Positions 36,701-47,614 are shown, numbered from the stretch's first letter. The stretch: 64,000 nucleotides of DNA from Oreocharis arfaki (GCA_013398015.1 VZRR01004735.1:63547-127546); one strand, 5' to 3'. Notes: a model not told the origin generated them from the sequence alone. Numbers and translations: made by a program.

Positions 36701-37607
36701 TTGGAAAATGTAAGTACTCTAATTATGCTTTGCATTACCTTTTATAGCTTATAACTGTTCCAGCCTGAATCATTTGCCTGCTGCAGATGTGCCAAAAGAT
36801 ATTATTACATTACTGAGAACAGTCTAGCAGTACCAAAGTGAAGGGAGAGTGCACAGCAATGAGAGTAATAACTTTTCCTATCAGGAGGTAAGGCTTCTGT
36901 AGAATGAAATGGTTATCAGGCTTGGGGAATGTATTATCTATGGCTGTACAGAATTAACATTCCTTGTGATACGAAAGGGTTTTTCTGTGAAAGTAAGTGC
37001 GGGTCAGGTTAAGTTAATTTTTCTGGAGGCTTTTTAGAAGAGTTGGTTTCTGCACCATTTTTTTGCTTCTTGCCTGAGTGCAAATCTGTAGACTCAGGGG
37101 GTGTTTTCTGTTGACATGAGGATGGGATCATGAACCTGACCCTGAACCTTCCTGACTCTGAGTAGTAATGAGCCATCTCAGAAGGGCTGTAGGGTCCCAG
37201 TGTAACCCAGGTGGGTTAAATGAGATACAGTTTGTGGTCATGGATGGCCACTGTGAGTTATGCTCGGTGTCAGGGATGTGAGATGCCTGGCTGCTTATCA
37301 GCATTTTGGAAATAAAAGCTTTTTGTCCAGAACCTGGCTGTAACGTGGTGTGTGCAGGACTCAGGGATGGTGGGATGGGAGGACAGGGAGATGGGATTCT
37401 AGTTTTGTTTTCTTCTTTATAAAGAGAGAAAATCTGAACTGGAAATTGAAAATCTTTATTTTAAAAGAAACAGTCCAAGTGGAGTGCTCTGACCCGGCGC
37501 CTTGCCCTGATCTTTTGTAGATTCCTCAGGACAACACTGACGCCATTGTCAGCAAAGCTGTGGATCTGTGGCGCACGCACTGCGGGACTCCAGCACACTC
37601 AGTCTGA
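21606..37607 (+). CDS. TBC1D7: TBC1D7 (seven coding exons, complete): TBC1 domain family member 7, third subunit of the TSC complex
   Basis: Joining 21606-21717, 22441-22521, 25336-25523, 27140-27277, 28919-29064, 36580-36709 and 37521-37607 gives 882 nt, an unbroken frame of 293 residues plus TGA, the same length as human TBC1D7. All junctions keep the frame. The start ATG has a strong context (G at -3, G at +4) and the N-terminus reads MADDSQRNFRSVYYEKVGF. The TBC domain covers roughly residues 45-230, beginning with the LVWKVLLG box. I do not see a canonical IxxDxxR arginine finger or YxQ glutamine finger, which fits the known structural role: TBC1D7 binds the TSC1 C-terminal coiled coil and stabilises the TSC1-TSC2 GAP complex that inhibits Rheb-mTORC1 at the lysosome. 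A Rab17 GAP activity has also been proposed for the human protein. Introns 1 and 5 of the coding region use GC donors. The gene lies between GFOD1 and PHACTR1, as in mammals. Confidence 0.97.
21718..22440 (+). other. TBC1D7: TBC1D7 coding intron 1, GC-AG type
   Basis: The donor is GCAAGT (21718-21723) and the acceptor TTCTTAACAG (22431-22440) with a long T-rich tract. Phase 1. No transposon was seen. Confidence 0.88.
22441..22521 (+). CDS. TBC1D7: TBC1D7 coding exon 2
   Basis: 81 nt, phase 1 at both ends. It completes Asp38 and encodes IEKLCTFSQRFPLPSMYRIL followed by VWKVLL and the first base of a Gly. This is the opening helix of the TBC domain. The donor is GTATGA. Confidence 0.96.
   Translation: MLRSFAHLVKGFLFHPCIVYWCGKCF
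23735..23972 (+). mobile_element. CR1 LINE 3' fragment, + strand
   Basis: CR1 3' sequence with the GGTTGGATATCAGAATAAGG block, the GGGAACAGGCTGCTCAGGGA block, the GGACAGTGCTCTCAGGCACA block and a GGTCCTTTCCAGCTTGGGAT tail. The subfamily seems different from the 18.4 kb copy because of the CTCAGGCACATGGTGTGATT segment. It is in the same orientation as the host gene. Confidence 0.88.
25294..25319. repeat. (TA)n plus poly-T tract
   Basis: Short TATATATATA run followed by a long T run just before the exon 3 acceptor. It probably serves as the polypyrimidine tract and is likely length-variable. Confidence 0.7.
25336..25523 (+). CDS. TBC1D7: TBC1D7 coding exon 3
   Basis: 188 nt, starts in phase 1 and ends in phase 0. 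It encodes IVPPHHESHALVMKYRKEQY and continues through the RVIRFINDSTPQ and LESGKLPRNIAFPL segments of the TBC domain. The acceptor is TTTTTTAG at 25328-25335 and the donor GTCAGT. Confidence 0.96.
25524..27139 (+). other. TBC1D7: TBC1D7 coding intron 3
   Basis: GT-AG intron, phase 0, 1.6 kb, ending TTTTCCAG. No coding content or transposon was recognised. Confidence 0.92.
27140..27277 (+). CDS. TBC1D7: TBC1D7 coding exon 4
   Basis: 138 nt, phase 0 at both ends. It encodes 46 residues from DPEDEVFIAIAKAMEEMVED through CYWLVSCFVNQL to LQQL, a helical TBC-domain segment. The donor is GTATGG. Confidence 0.96.
27278..28918 (+). other. TBC1D7: TBC1D7 coding intron 4
   Basis: GT-AG intron of 1.6 kb, AT-rich, ending TTTCTCAG. 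Nothing else was recognised. Confidence 0.92.
28919..29064 (+). CDS. TBC1D7: TBC1D7 coding exon 5
   Basis: 146 nt, starts in phase 0 and ends in phase 2. It encodes PKILEQYLNIEDNRLLMHLK through KLPYDLWFKKCFAGCLPESS and LQ, plus two bases of an Arg codon. The exon ends CAGAG with intron GCAAGT from 29065. Use of the only nearby GT (29069-29070) would disrupt the frame with the next exon. Confidence 0.95.
29461..30013 (+). mobile_element. Solo LTR of an ERVL-like endogenous retrovirus, passerine type
   Basis: About 550 bp. It starts TGTGTGCGGGTTTTGGCTGG and ends with the characteristic GGCTGGGGTTAAACC segment followed by a degenerate ...ACA terminus. Between them come AGAGTAGCTGGTATAGGGCT, a GGCTGGGGGTGCACAAGAAT block, a GGGGACACAGTCTGGACAGC block and a T-rich 3' part with CTTCCAATTC and CCCATCCCACTGGTGGGGG. 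This series matches a LTR family I know from songbird genomes. No internal gag/pol sequence flanks it, so it is a recombination remnant. A target-site duplication is not obvious. Open frames at 29454-29855 are LTR sequence, not genes. Confidence 0.8.
32921..33082 (+). mobile_element. Candidate short solo LTR (ERVK/alpharetrovirus-like layout)
   Basis: A 162-bp block beginning TGTTGTGAAG and ending GTTGCAACA, so its ends form the inverted repeat TGTTG/CAACA. Inside, in order, are two CCAAT boxes (near 32936 and 32972), a TATA-like TATATAAA at 32985-32992 and AATAAA at 33008-33013, then a T/C-rich tail. A promoter and a poly(A) signal this close together is the arrangement of LTRs with a very short R region. 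No matching flanking duplication was seen, and the 5' limit could be as far left as 32865. Confidence 0.5.
35159..35355 (-). mobile_element. CR1 LINE 3' fragment, - strand
   Basis: Reverse-complement CR1. Recognisable blocks are CTCCCTTCAGGTACTTTTAT, a TGATGAGATTCCTCAGATCC-type block, CTCTTCTCCAGGATGAGCAG, and CTCACCTTTCCTCATAGGAG. It is diverged and inside TBC1D7 intron 5, antisense to the gene. Confidence 0.85.
36580..36709 (+). CDS. TBC1D7: TBC1D7 coding exon 6
   Basis: 130 nt, starts in phase 2 and ends in phase 0. It completes an Arg and encodes VWDKVISGSCKILVFVAVEI and continues to KITQFLEN. This is the end of the TBC domain and start of the C-terminal helices. The donor is GTAAGT. Confidence 0.96.
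36710..37520 (+). other. TBC1D7: TBC1D7 coding intron 6
   Basis: GT-AG intron of 811 bp ending GATCTTTTGTAG. Nothing else was recognised. Confidence 0.93.
37521..37607 (+). CDS. TBC1D7: TBC1D7 terminal coding exon 7
   Basis: 87 coding bases: IPQDNTDAIVSKAVDLW and a short tail ending CGTPAHSV, then TGA at 37605-37607. It closely resembles the human C-terminus. It is followed by a very short 3' UTR. Confidence 0.96.
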   Translation: MPQDNTDAIVSKAVDLWRTHCGTPAHSV

Positions 37608-37775
37608 GAACTCTCTTGGCTTGTGGCAGCTTGGGGGAAAAAAAAAAGACTTTTGAAAAGACATTTTACCATCCTAGTGTGAAGTTCTTCATTAACCCTT
37701 TTGTGTAAAGATGCTATTAAAGTATGGTGACCAATATGTAAATATTTTTCAATAAATACAGATGGAATGAAGATA
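37608..37775 (+). other. TBC1D7: TBC1D7 3' UTR (about 170 nt)
   Basis: Short 3' UTR after the stop, with a 10-A run at 37638-37647 and a poly(A) signal at 37751. Its brevity contrasts with the multi-kilobase 3' UTRs of both neighbours. The exact cleavage site is estimated. Confidence 0.7.
37751..37756 (+). terminator. TBC1D7: TBC1D7 poly(A) signal (AATAAA)
   Basis: Canonical AATAAA 143 bases after the stop codon. A GT-rich stretch (GTGCTGGTGTGATGATGTCTG) lies about 30 bases downstream, near 37782, as expected for a working cleavage site. Confidence 0.75.
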
Positions 37776-40700
37776 CTTAGTGCTGGTGTGATGATGTCTG
37801 AAGTGTTAATTGATCATCCAGCTGCAGTATTTTGATTGCACAGTGTGATCCCTTGCTTTTGCAGAAGTAAACCTAACTCTTGAAGCAAGGTAAATAGATT
37901 TACTTGTAATTTAAAAACGTTTCAGTATGCCAGCTTATACTAGATATAACTAGTTACTACTTGGAGGTGTTTGTATGGTGAATTTACTGAATTCACACCT
38001 GCTGGGTGGTGAAAAAGCATGCTTTTGCTAGAAATGTAATTGTACTCTTTTAACACTGTAAATTTTCAGGTAAATGAAGCTTCCCAAATCTGAGGTAGAG
38101 GACATCACAATGACCAGGGGTGACATCCTTTTCCGAACTGTTTTAAAATACTTTCTTTTTAGCTGTCAGACAGCTCTCTATGGCTTTATCTCCTTTGTTC
38201 TTCATGGAAGATATTCTAGGGAAGTGGATCTGTGCAGGTATGGAGAAAATCAGTGGGATGAGCCAATATAATTCAGAATTACAGCCCAGTAATAACCATT
38301 GCCTCTGCTGAGTGCTTGGCTTGAAGCCGTTGTAATTTGATTCTTGTTCGGTTTAGATTTCAAAATAAATTCAATTCAGAAATGTAATTCATGATGTAAG
38401 TAACAGTAGAGTGATTAGCCACAGACAGAGGTTTACTGGGGAACTGATGTTTTTCTTGAAAAAGTGTAAAATTCTATTTCTACCTCTTGCATAGACCAGG
38501 GAATAAAAATGCGTTTGTTGCTTAGCTGTTATTGGTGCTCAGTGTGGTGAGTGCCAAGGATGCTCACTGCACTTGAGAGAGTGTGTTTAGCTTGCACTCG
38601 GTGTCGTGCAGACTTGAAATGCTTTAGAAACTTGTTTTAAACTGGATCAGGTTTACCTTGCAGCACACTAAGGGGGGAAGCCTGGGACTCGGCTGGGGTT
38701 TCTTCTAAAATCCTGGGGAGGTGATCTCTGCTGGATGCTGAGACCTTGCTGTTGGCGTTGCTGGAATGCCCGAGTTCAGCCAGTTGAGGAAAAGCGTGTT
38801 TGTGTCTGCTTTGGAATCCACTGTTGTGCCTGCACTGCAGTGTAATCCATTGAGTTTGCTTGGGATGGGCACTTGTTTTCCTAGCTCAGGCACGGCAGCT
38901 GGGTAGGGTGGATGGGAAAGACACAGGTTCTGTTACCAACAGCCCTGCATTCTGTAACATTCAGAGCACAAGTGTTTCAGATAATGGCCACGGGTGCAGT
39001 CTGGGACATTGCCCCTGTGAGGGTTCCCCCCCAGCTGTGCACAATTCACACAGCCCCAAAGGTGTGGGTGCATCACTGGGGCCTTTACACAGCGGATTAC
39101 TTGGTCATTTAAAAACAAGCAGCAATGACACGGGAGGTGTTCAGCAGTTTCAGTCCTGAAAGGGAATCAATAACTCATATTCTGTGAAGTATGGAATCAG
39201 GATTAGAAATGCCAGTCAGCGTTACTGCTTCCAGGCTTGCCAGTGAGTGTTCCTCCAATTAGTGTTTGACTGAAGGCTCCAGAAGTGTTTTTTAATTTAA
39301 AGAAGCCTTTCTCTATCAGTAGGCAGGCCTGAAGCTGCACAGAAGAGAGACATCCACTTTTACAGAACCACAGAAAGGCTGAGGTTGGCAGGCACCTCTG
39401 GAGTCCACGTGGTCTGACCCCCCCTGCCTGAGCAGGGCCACCTGGAGCTGGTTGCACAGGACCAAGCATGTCCATGTGTCTCCAAGGAGAGGGAGTCTGA
39501 CACCTCTTTGGGCAACCTGTACTTGGTCATCCTCCCCGTAAAAAATCTTTGTGTTTCCACATAAGCAACAGCAATTTTACTTAAACATCCCATTGTATGT
39601 GGGATGGATCCCCAAATGCTGCTCCACTGTAATGTCCAGCTGAAGTTTGTGTGTAGCTTTTTCAGTTCCATGTACAAAGAAGGATCAGGAGTGTTTCTTT
39701 AATGCACAGGTCACTATTTATTGTGGGCTATGCTGAAGAAGGGGAGCTCTCTAGTGCATGGTGCTTTAACTCCATCTTCCTTCACTGCTGGTAAGAGGCA
39801 TTTGTCTCATAATGGATCCACTCACAAACTTAAGCTGTGGATTTACGAGGGAATCAGTTTACGCAGAAGATGCACTGAATTCCCAATAGACTGGAAGTAT
39901 GAATCTGGCTCACACTCAGCTTTTGGTGGTTGCTCAGTTGCTCACACACCCAGTGGAGCATAATGCTTTAGCTCAGAGCCCTGCTTCCCAAGAGAGCAGA
40001 ATGGCACAATGGGAGCTTCCACTGCCCCAAGCATGTGATAGTCAGGGAAAAGTTGAGGCAAGGCACCTCTGAAGTCCCAGCCTGGAGCAGAGTCCACTGT
40101 TTGGGAAGCCTGGGTCTGTGCCTGCAGTGATTGTGACCAGCCTGGGGCCAGTGGCAAGCAGTTGTTCTTGCACCTCTCGAACTAAACCAGTGCAGCAGTT
40201 GTGGTGTCCAACGTGGCACATCTAATGGGAAATCCAAGTTTGGTCCTTTATCTACTATGGACTAGTAGTTCCTAACACAGAATGTTTTGATGTTGCACAT
40301 AGTTGAGCCTCCCACTGAAATCCTTGGCTAAGTAAGTTGAGGAAGGCTCTATCTTTGTTTTCTGTTATGTCATCCAGGAGGAACATGAAAACAAGTTACC
40401 TGATGTTCATTTTTCCCGAGAAGCTTGAAAATGAGGTATTTTGTCTTTATTTACATAATTTCTCCTTGAATGGTTAAATATGTAACTGCTTGCTTCATAC
40501 TTACTTGTTCATTTAAAACTAGCTGCTAAGTGTTGGGTTTTTTTCTTTTTTTTTTCTTCCTTCTGCTTTTTTCCCCAGAGACAGCACTGAAGCATTCACT
40601 TTGGACAGTGAAAGCTCTTCCCCTCAAGCTTTGCCCTGTCAAATATCTTCATGGGCTTTGTAAACAACAAAAATAAGCTTAATTTGGTCCAGTTCTCCCC

Positions 40701-42880
40701 TCAAGCCATACGTTCTCTCTAGAGAGGTTTAGAGCGGTGCCACATGTCTGTGCTCTCCCGTGCTGCACGCACCAGTTCTTTTCCAGCTGATGTCCAAATG
40801 TGGTGGAAACTCCAGATAAGCAAAGTAATGGCAGATGTCAGAGGAGGATGCTTGAAAAGTGATGAGTGATTTGAACTTTATTAAGGGGCCTGACTGCATG
40901 GAAAGGAAAGCAGGAGAGCATGGAGACAAAAGTAGCTGAAATACAGTAATTCAGAGGCTCATAAAGTAACAGTGATACAGAGCAGATTTCTGTGGACAGG
41001 AGATCAACCATCAATCTCCACAGGAGAGAGCTTCAGCTGATGCCCTTCTGAACACCACAGCTCTCGTGACACAAATTTACCTAAAAGCCAAGCTTTTGTT
41101 CATTCTGCCACTTGGGGGAAGAATTTTGTAAGCAGCCTTGTACCATTCGAAGGCACTGCTGGCCCGTGTGGCCTGAGGGTGGTGTTGCACCGCCTGCACC
41201 TTGCCCTGAGAGCTGCACCAGAAGCTCCCACTGCTCAGGAGCAGGGAGTTGCTTTGTCCCACACAGACCAGCTCAGCGGTGTGACGAGGGCATGGCCACG
41301 CTGTTCTTTATGGATTTGGTTGTCTGGGAACCTTGATCCGAGGAGTGAAGGGGAGAAATAGAGGTGAGGAAGATGATGGCAAAGCAATCCAGCCCTATAC
41401 CTGTGCTAAGGGACTGAGCTCTTAGCCAGGCACTGGCAAGCAGCAGAGTGTGTTTGTGCAGGTGTGTCTGTTAAATGGAGAATGGATGTTTTTCCAGCCT
41501 CCTCCGTTTCCTGCCTACAGATGGCATTGGATTGCAATTTGATTGCCAGTAATTACATGGACTTCACTGAAGACACACACATCCCGTCGCTTAGACTGGT
41601 TTTAAGAAATGCTTCCATTAAAACATAAAAACCCATCTCTTGTGTAGAGGTCTCAGTGCAAGAGATTGGACTGTGTTCTCACATTCCCTGTACAATGTAT
41701 TCTCACCAGTATTTCTCTTGTTAAAGCACAAATTACCATATGTAACCAGACCACTACATACTGCTGCTATGGAAGCCATAGTTTGATGTGGGGGAAGGGG
41801 GTCTTTAGTCAAAACCTACGATTTTGTTTACTTTATTTACCCAAATCTCACTGGATAGCCACAAACTCATTGGCTGTCAGGATGGAAATACATACAAACA
41901 CACACAAACAAGGATTGTGAGGTAGGTGAAATGTTGCCCAAATGGAAGCAAATCAAAATACCCCCAATACCAGAGTTTCGATCATGTGTTTCCCTATCAG
42001 CAAGGGAAAGGAACAGAATCTGGTCAGTTAAAGTAGATGGATCTTTGATTTTTGTGTAATTGGAAGCCTCTGTGTGTCAGGGGAGGGGAGGTGCTCCCAG
42101 CTGCCAATTAGAGTGAGGATGCTCAGAGTCACTCATCTCCTCAGGGTCAGAACGTTTGCACCATCAGCTCCAAACACTGAAGGGGCTCAGCAGAGCTGTC
42201 ACCCTCAGTACCTTCTGCAGGAGGCCAGAGAGCCTGTTTGAAGGCATGTAGTTATTTCTGTGAAGGCTTTTCCTCCTCTTTTCACTGCACAGAGGCTTCA
42301 GCTTGTCACAGCCTGAAATGCTGTGCAACCGCTGAAGATACTCGGGGGAAAAGGGGAAGGAAAAATTGTACAGGAATATGTAGTGATATGGATGTGCTGA
42401 ACAGCAACAGTGCTTGCTTGGTGGCTGCACATTGACTCTGGCAGTGCACAGCCTGCACCAGCAGCATTGTGGTGACAGATGTGGTTTGGCTGTGGGGTTT
42501 TTGGATGCCCGTGCTTGTCTAGCGCAGACTGTTGGATTTGCTCTTCACCAGGGTGGTGCCAGTTACCCCTTCGGCAGCTGAGGTACCACCCGTCCTTCCT
42601 TGCTGTGCTGAACCAGCCCAGTGATGGCGCTCGGGGCTCATCGGATCTGTCCCACCCATCTGCTCTGAGAAGTCTCCCTCTCCTGCTTTGCTCCCACAGA
42701 GGTGTGGCTGAGCCTGGCTGGTATCCTTGACTGCCTCTGTGTGCTACATTGTCAGTCACTGGGACAGAGCGTGATAAAATACACAGGCACTGGAACACTT
42801 TTTCTTAAATGAATTTTTTTAAGAAACTGCATACATCAGAGACAAACAATAATTTAAATACCATGCAGTTTCAGTATGTA
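37776..42880. other. Convergent intergenic region between TBC1D7 and PHACTR1
   Basis: About 5 kb between the 3' end of TBC1D7 (+) and the probable 3' end of PHACTR1 (-). It contains one CR1 fragment. No gene was recognised. The longest open frame (42298-42798, - strand, 166 codons) is in a GC-richer patch and encodes nothing I recognise. Confidence 0.6.
39362..39575 (-). mobile_element. CR1 LINE 3' fragment, - strand
   Basis: Reverse-complement CR1 tail: ACAGAACCACAGAAAGGCTG, GAGGTTGGCAGGCACCTCTG, the GACCCCCCCTGCCTGAGCAG block, the GCAGGGCCACCTGGAGCTGG block, CTCCAAGGAGAGGGAGTCTG and a TTTGGGCAACCTG block. This is a common avian CR1 subfamily 3' end. Confidence 0.9.
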
Positions 42881-42905
42881 CAAAAACTAGGACATAGAGA
42901 TCCAG

Positions 42906-42911
42906 TTTAAT
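42906..42911 (-). terminator. PHACTR1: Candidate distal PHACTR1 poly(A) signal (ATTAAA)
   Basis: The common variant hexamer ATTAAA, followed about 25 bases later by TAGTTTTTGTACAT, a U/GU-rich downstream element. It would end a 4.7 kb 3' UTR. Confidence 0.35.
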
Positions 42912-45900
42912 TTTTTCTAGTTATTTACATCATTTTCATATAGCCATAATCTGTTAAATTACAATACTGGAAGAGCACGATTGACAGCCACCACACTCAC
43001 TCCTATACAAAGACAAACTATATACATACACTTGGATATCAACTGGAAAATGCAACTGGTGCAGGAGTAACTGGGACACACAGGAGCGAAGGAAATGTGC
43101 CCGTCACCTCCTCTTTGTTTACAGAAGTTGTTCCAAGCTCAAGCAGACTGAACACCTGGGAAAAATAATTTGTCCTCTTTTTCTTTCCTGATTTTTTTAT
43201 CAGCCTAGTCATCTCCCATGGCTATTTATACAAAGTGATTTTATTTGCAGGCACGTTAGGGAGCCCCCATTCATGTATAACTATGGGTTTCCATCTTGTC
43301 CATCTATTTTTATGAGTGCAAGCTTCACTAGACATGTTGGAAGTGCTCCCCCCCTCTCTTGGTTTATAGTGTTTGCACTGCACAGGTGGTGCTGCAGGAA
43401 TAAGGACGGGTGAGTTTGGTGAACAGTTGCAGTGATGACAGAATGCAGTGGTTATCCATGTATCAGGATGAGATATATTTGTGTAATGGGCTCACTGAAT
43501 GGTTTAACATAAAACAGCTGAAAGTCTATGATGTTCTTTCCCCCACCTCTTCCTTCTCTTCTGATAATGCCCAGAGTGTTCACTAGGAATTGCTTAGACA
43601 TGAAAGTTGGCCTGAGCCCCTTCCCAGCAAACCTGCAGCCTGAAACTTCTTCAGGCTGCAAGTACCTACCCAGTGGGGTGTAGGATGGGCAACAGCCACA
43701 ATGACCACATTCCCTCTGAGTCAGAATTGTGTCACCAGGCCCCTGCAACCCTCTGCTGGTGAAGGTGTGGGTAGGAGGGTGATGTCACTATTGGGCTGCC
43801 TCACCATCACTTTTCCCAAACAAACTTCTTTGTCCAGACGTTTTGGAATTGCTTTTTCAATCCCCATCATCTCCCCAGCCACCCCTTAATCCCCATTTCT
43901 GCTTCTTTATTCTGCAGGCTGCTGAACAGATGTCAAAATACTTGTACATTTTAAGTATTCAGGATTCAGGAGACTATAACAAAAATGCTTCTGGATGGAT
44001 GGATGACTGGAATAGTCATTTTTGTTCCATGTTGATTTTTCCATTCTCTAAACCTGCTGTAATTTATTTCTTACCTATTAATCTCCTCCCAGTCAGAATG
44101 AGGATGACTCTGCTAACAGAGTCTTAGCAGGAATGCCATCATTACACCCTACACATAATCCAGGTGAAAGGGAGAGAAATCATGACTGTTTGTTGTTTGG
44201 TTTTTTCTTTACCCCCAACAGAATCACAGCTCCTTTGCCGTGGTAGAGATGGCTTTGACAGATGAGAAAACAATTCTCAAGAAACCAGATTTATAAAAAA
44301 AGGGACCAGCAGCTCCCCAGTCTGTGTGCAACTCTGCATGGATGCCAGAGGTGGGTGTGCACACTGAGGATGTGCTGCCATGTTCAGGCCCTGAAAGGCT
44401 GTTGTGGAATGCCTTGACAAACGTTAACTTTGCAAACCACCCAGACCCACTGAAGCTAAAAGCAGATGAAGTGTCAGTTTGGTGCCAAATACTGCAGTGC
44501 CAAATACCTCGTATGGCTTCTTTCTCCTCTCCTTCCCCCTTTTCAGGAATAAGCTCTATTTGCAGCTGGGGAGAAATATGGCAGTTCTTCTGCTTGTGTC
44601 CTGCTGTCTGCTCAGCCAGGAGTTAATTAAAAAAACCCCAAAGAAACAAGAAAAAAAAAGCATGGCTGCATGGAGCTGCCCTGGGGACAGCAGAATCATG
44701 GGGCAAGGCTGTGTGGCAACCTGCAGAGCGGCCAGCAGGGACCTGCCCGTAGGCTCATCTGGATGAAGGTGCTGGGGAATGTTTGCCCATCACCCAGGAC
44801 TTGGCTGTTACGTGACTCAGCCAGTGCTCAAGGGTTTATTTTGGGTGCCAGACGGGCAGTGTGGGCACTGCTTGGGGCTGTGCCCATGAGGCACAGTGGC
44901 AGTGCCCAGACTGACCATTCCCCTGGGGATTCCAGCACTAACAATGGACTGACAGCAGCAGCCTGTGACTTCCACCTCCCTCCTCTTAATTTCATTAATA
45001 AAAATCAAACAAACCCTCACCTTTTCCTCCCACTAGCCTACCAAGCCCTGTGATTTCTGTCACCACTGCTCCTTAAACAGTGTCCTTTCCATTTCACAGT
45101 GATCCTCTAAGCTAGCAATGCCAGGGCAGGTGTCAGATCCATGCTGGGAACACAAGGATTTGTTGTTCTTCAGAACAGCTCTGTTGCAGAGCCCTTTGCT
45201 AATGCAGTGTCTGTGCAGTCAAAAGCATAAAGGCTTTCCCCCCTTCCTTAAAGCTGTGATGCATTCTTGTAACTTGTGTTATATGTATGTGAATGAACTT
45301 ATAAACAGGAACCCGAGGTTTTCATGAAGATAACCCCAAAGCAGTGCATTCCTGGCTAGTATGTTAAGTGCTCTGCCTCTGCTGCACTGAGCTGATAACA
45401 TTGCACATTGAAGGCTTTCACTACTGATGAACTTCTATCTAAAGCAAGTGTGAGCTGGTGATAAGGGATCATGGTGCATTTCCTCAGAAATCATCACCCA
45501 GTCTGGGAGGCACCAGAAACCACCTGGTTTTTACTTTCCTTTCATCTTCCATCCTACAACAGCCAATCCTCATTTAATAGCTAATAATCCACAGCATCGC
45601 AAGGATGGCCGTGGATAAGAATGAGAAGCTTTTGCTTGTCTCTGATGGAGAGCCAATCTGCGAGTGCCACCACCGAGCGTAGACGGAGGGCGTTACCCTC
45701 GCTGCCAGGGCTCTTGGGGCAGGCTGGGTGCTAGAGCCACCCCATGGGCTACATGCAGGTCCTCTGGCTGTACTCCTGCACCCAGAGGAGTGAGATGAGG
45801 CCTGAGAAGAGGCAGGAGTGTTGGCACTACACTGCACTGGACATTAAATACTCAAGTGTGAGAGGCTTCTCAGCCCGCAATCAGTGAAGGGCAGCGTTAG

Positions 45901-47462
45901 AATGGAATGGGGGGAGCTGGACAGGGAGCACAGAAGAGAGGATAGGTACATGGAAGACAGTGAGAAAGGAAAAATCAGTAAAAGAATAACAGAAATAACA
46001 ATTCTGTAGTAAAAAACTTTGGCCTCTCTGTTTACACTGTCAAAGGAAAATAGCTATTGTGGAAGAAAAGGTGTCCTGAAGTAATGCTCTGGAAATTCTT
46101 ACAGTAATGTTGCTACAGTGCTTTTGGCCACCGTCCCAAAACATGGCATAATAGCATCTTGTAAGAGCTTGAAAGGAATCCTGACAATGTTTGACCCAGT
46201 TTGCTGGCATTATACTAGTTGAGGACTTAATTATGGAAGGTGATGGCCTAAGTTCAGAAAAGCACTTAACTGTGTTCAGGTTCAAATAAGCCTGTCAGAC
46301 ATATTGTTGAAAGCAGTGAGGCTGTGTGTGCCTCCTTACTGTAGAGCACACGCTTAAGTTGGCAAGTAAACCAGGCCCAGAGTGACCAGCTCTCTGAGCT
46401 CTGCTTGGTCAGTTTGTGTGTTAAACCACTGTAATAAAAATAAATTAAAACCAAAATTAAAACCAATAAATTTAGAACACCTCTGAATTGCTGTCTTTAC
46501 GCCTCAGCTGTGGTACCAGTGACAAGTCCCACCATCCATAAGAACGCCCCAGACTCCTTTTGTTAGGCCAGGTAACACACTTTGTCATGCTTTGCTCAGT
46601 GTGAGTTAGGATCAGTTCTTGAGACACCTTTACAGAGACGGTAGATATCCTTCATGGAACCTCCAGCCCCTCCTGTTGCGTGTCCCTCTGCAGAGCCGGA
46701 GGGGAATCCCAGCCTTTCCTGCTGCCAGGGGCGTGTTGAGTCTCACACAGTCACGAGGTTTGGGTGTAAGACAAACTACAAGCAGAGCAGATGCCATGCA
46801 GTGACCATGAAGAGATGGGTTTTTGCTTGCTGGTCCTCAACGTTCTTGTCACTTACTGCTAGTGGGCTCACAACTGCGTTTAGAAAATTATACTTGAAAG
46901 AGATGGGAAACAAACAGTTGCTAGAACTGAAGCAGCCTTCAGTAGGGAGTCTCGTTCTTTAGAGGCGATACCTTTTTCTGCTTGGAAGCTGAACAATGTC
47001 TACTGACTGGCTGTAAAGTTCTCCAGGGAAAGAAATGCCTTTCTAGTCAGGTGATAGTCACAGATGGGCTGGCCCACAGAGTAGTTTTGCTCCTTCACCA
47101 TCCTCATAAGGTGCTCTCAGCTCAAAAGGAGTGTTTGGTGTAAGTGCTTTAGTGCCATAGGGGTTCACCTTTTGGAGACTTCACCCAGGCCAAGTGATTC
47201 CCTGAACACCATCTCGGGACTCTCTAGAGTTGATGACAGAGGCTTGTCAGGATGAGGGGTGCCTGAAGACAACAATGGTTGCACCACCAGCTGGGCTTGA
47301 ACACGTATGGCAAATCCACATGCCGGGAAAGTCCTATACATAGATGCCAAGTCTTGGCACAATTCCCACCAGGGGTATTTTCTGTTACTGAAGCTTGAAC
47401 CAGCAGGTCTGATGATGCTGCAGTACTCATCACATGTAAATACAATTCTCCTTTTTTTTATA

Positions 47463-47468
47463 TTTATT
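47463..47468 (-). terminator. PHACTR1: Candidate proximal PHACTR1 poly(A) signal (AATAAA)
   Basis: Canonical hexamer within an A-rich stretch, 147 bases after the stop. Its A-rich surroundings also make it prone to internal oligo-dT priming, so transcript evidence there must be read with care. Confidence 0.4.
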
Positions 47469-47614
47469 TTTCTACTCTTTTTTTTTCTTTTTTTCTAAAA
47501 AGGCAGTTCAGAAGATTTACATTGTACGTAACAGGGAAGTGAGTAATACCAGCACTTATGGTTCCTTTTAGTTATGTTTTGAAGATGGCATAGTAGTCAG
47601 GTAGAATTGATCTG

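Larger units (their letters stand above)
42885..47614 (-). other. PHACTR1: Probable PHACTR1 3' UTR (up to about 4.7 kb)
   Basis: Downstream of the PHACTR1 stop on the - strand, the first 150 bases are unique sequence ending in an A-rich tract with AATAAA (47468-47463). Beyond that, no transposon interrupts the region down to about 42900, where an ATTAAA (42911-42906) is followed by a GT-rich stretch. The extent is inferred: a short form ending near 47440 and a long form ending near 42885 are both possible. Confidence 0.4.

Noticed and set aside
42298..42798. 166-codon open frame on the - strand just beyond the PHACTR1 3' end
   Set aside because: No recognisable domain, no splice or conservation evidence, biased Ser/Pro/His composition of a GC-richer non-coding patch, and overlapping open frames on the other strand.
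43843..44127. Frame with an acceptor-like TTCTTTATTCTGCAG at 43918, + strand
   Set aside because: It is antisense in the probable PHACTR1 3' UTR; there is no donor that fits, no known protein and no neighbouring + strand exon.
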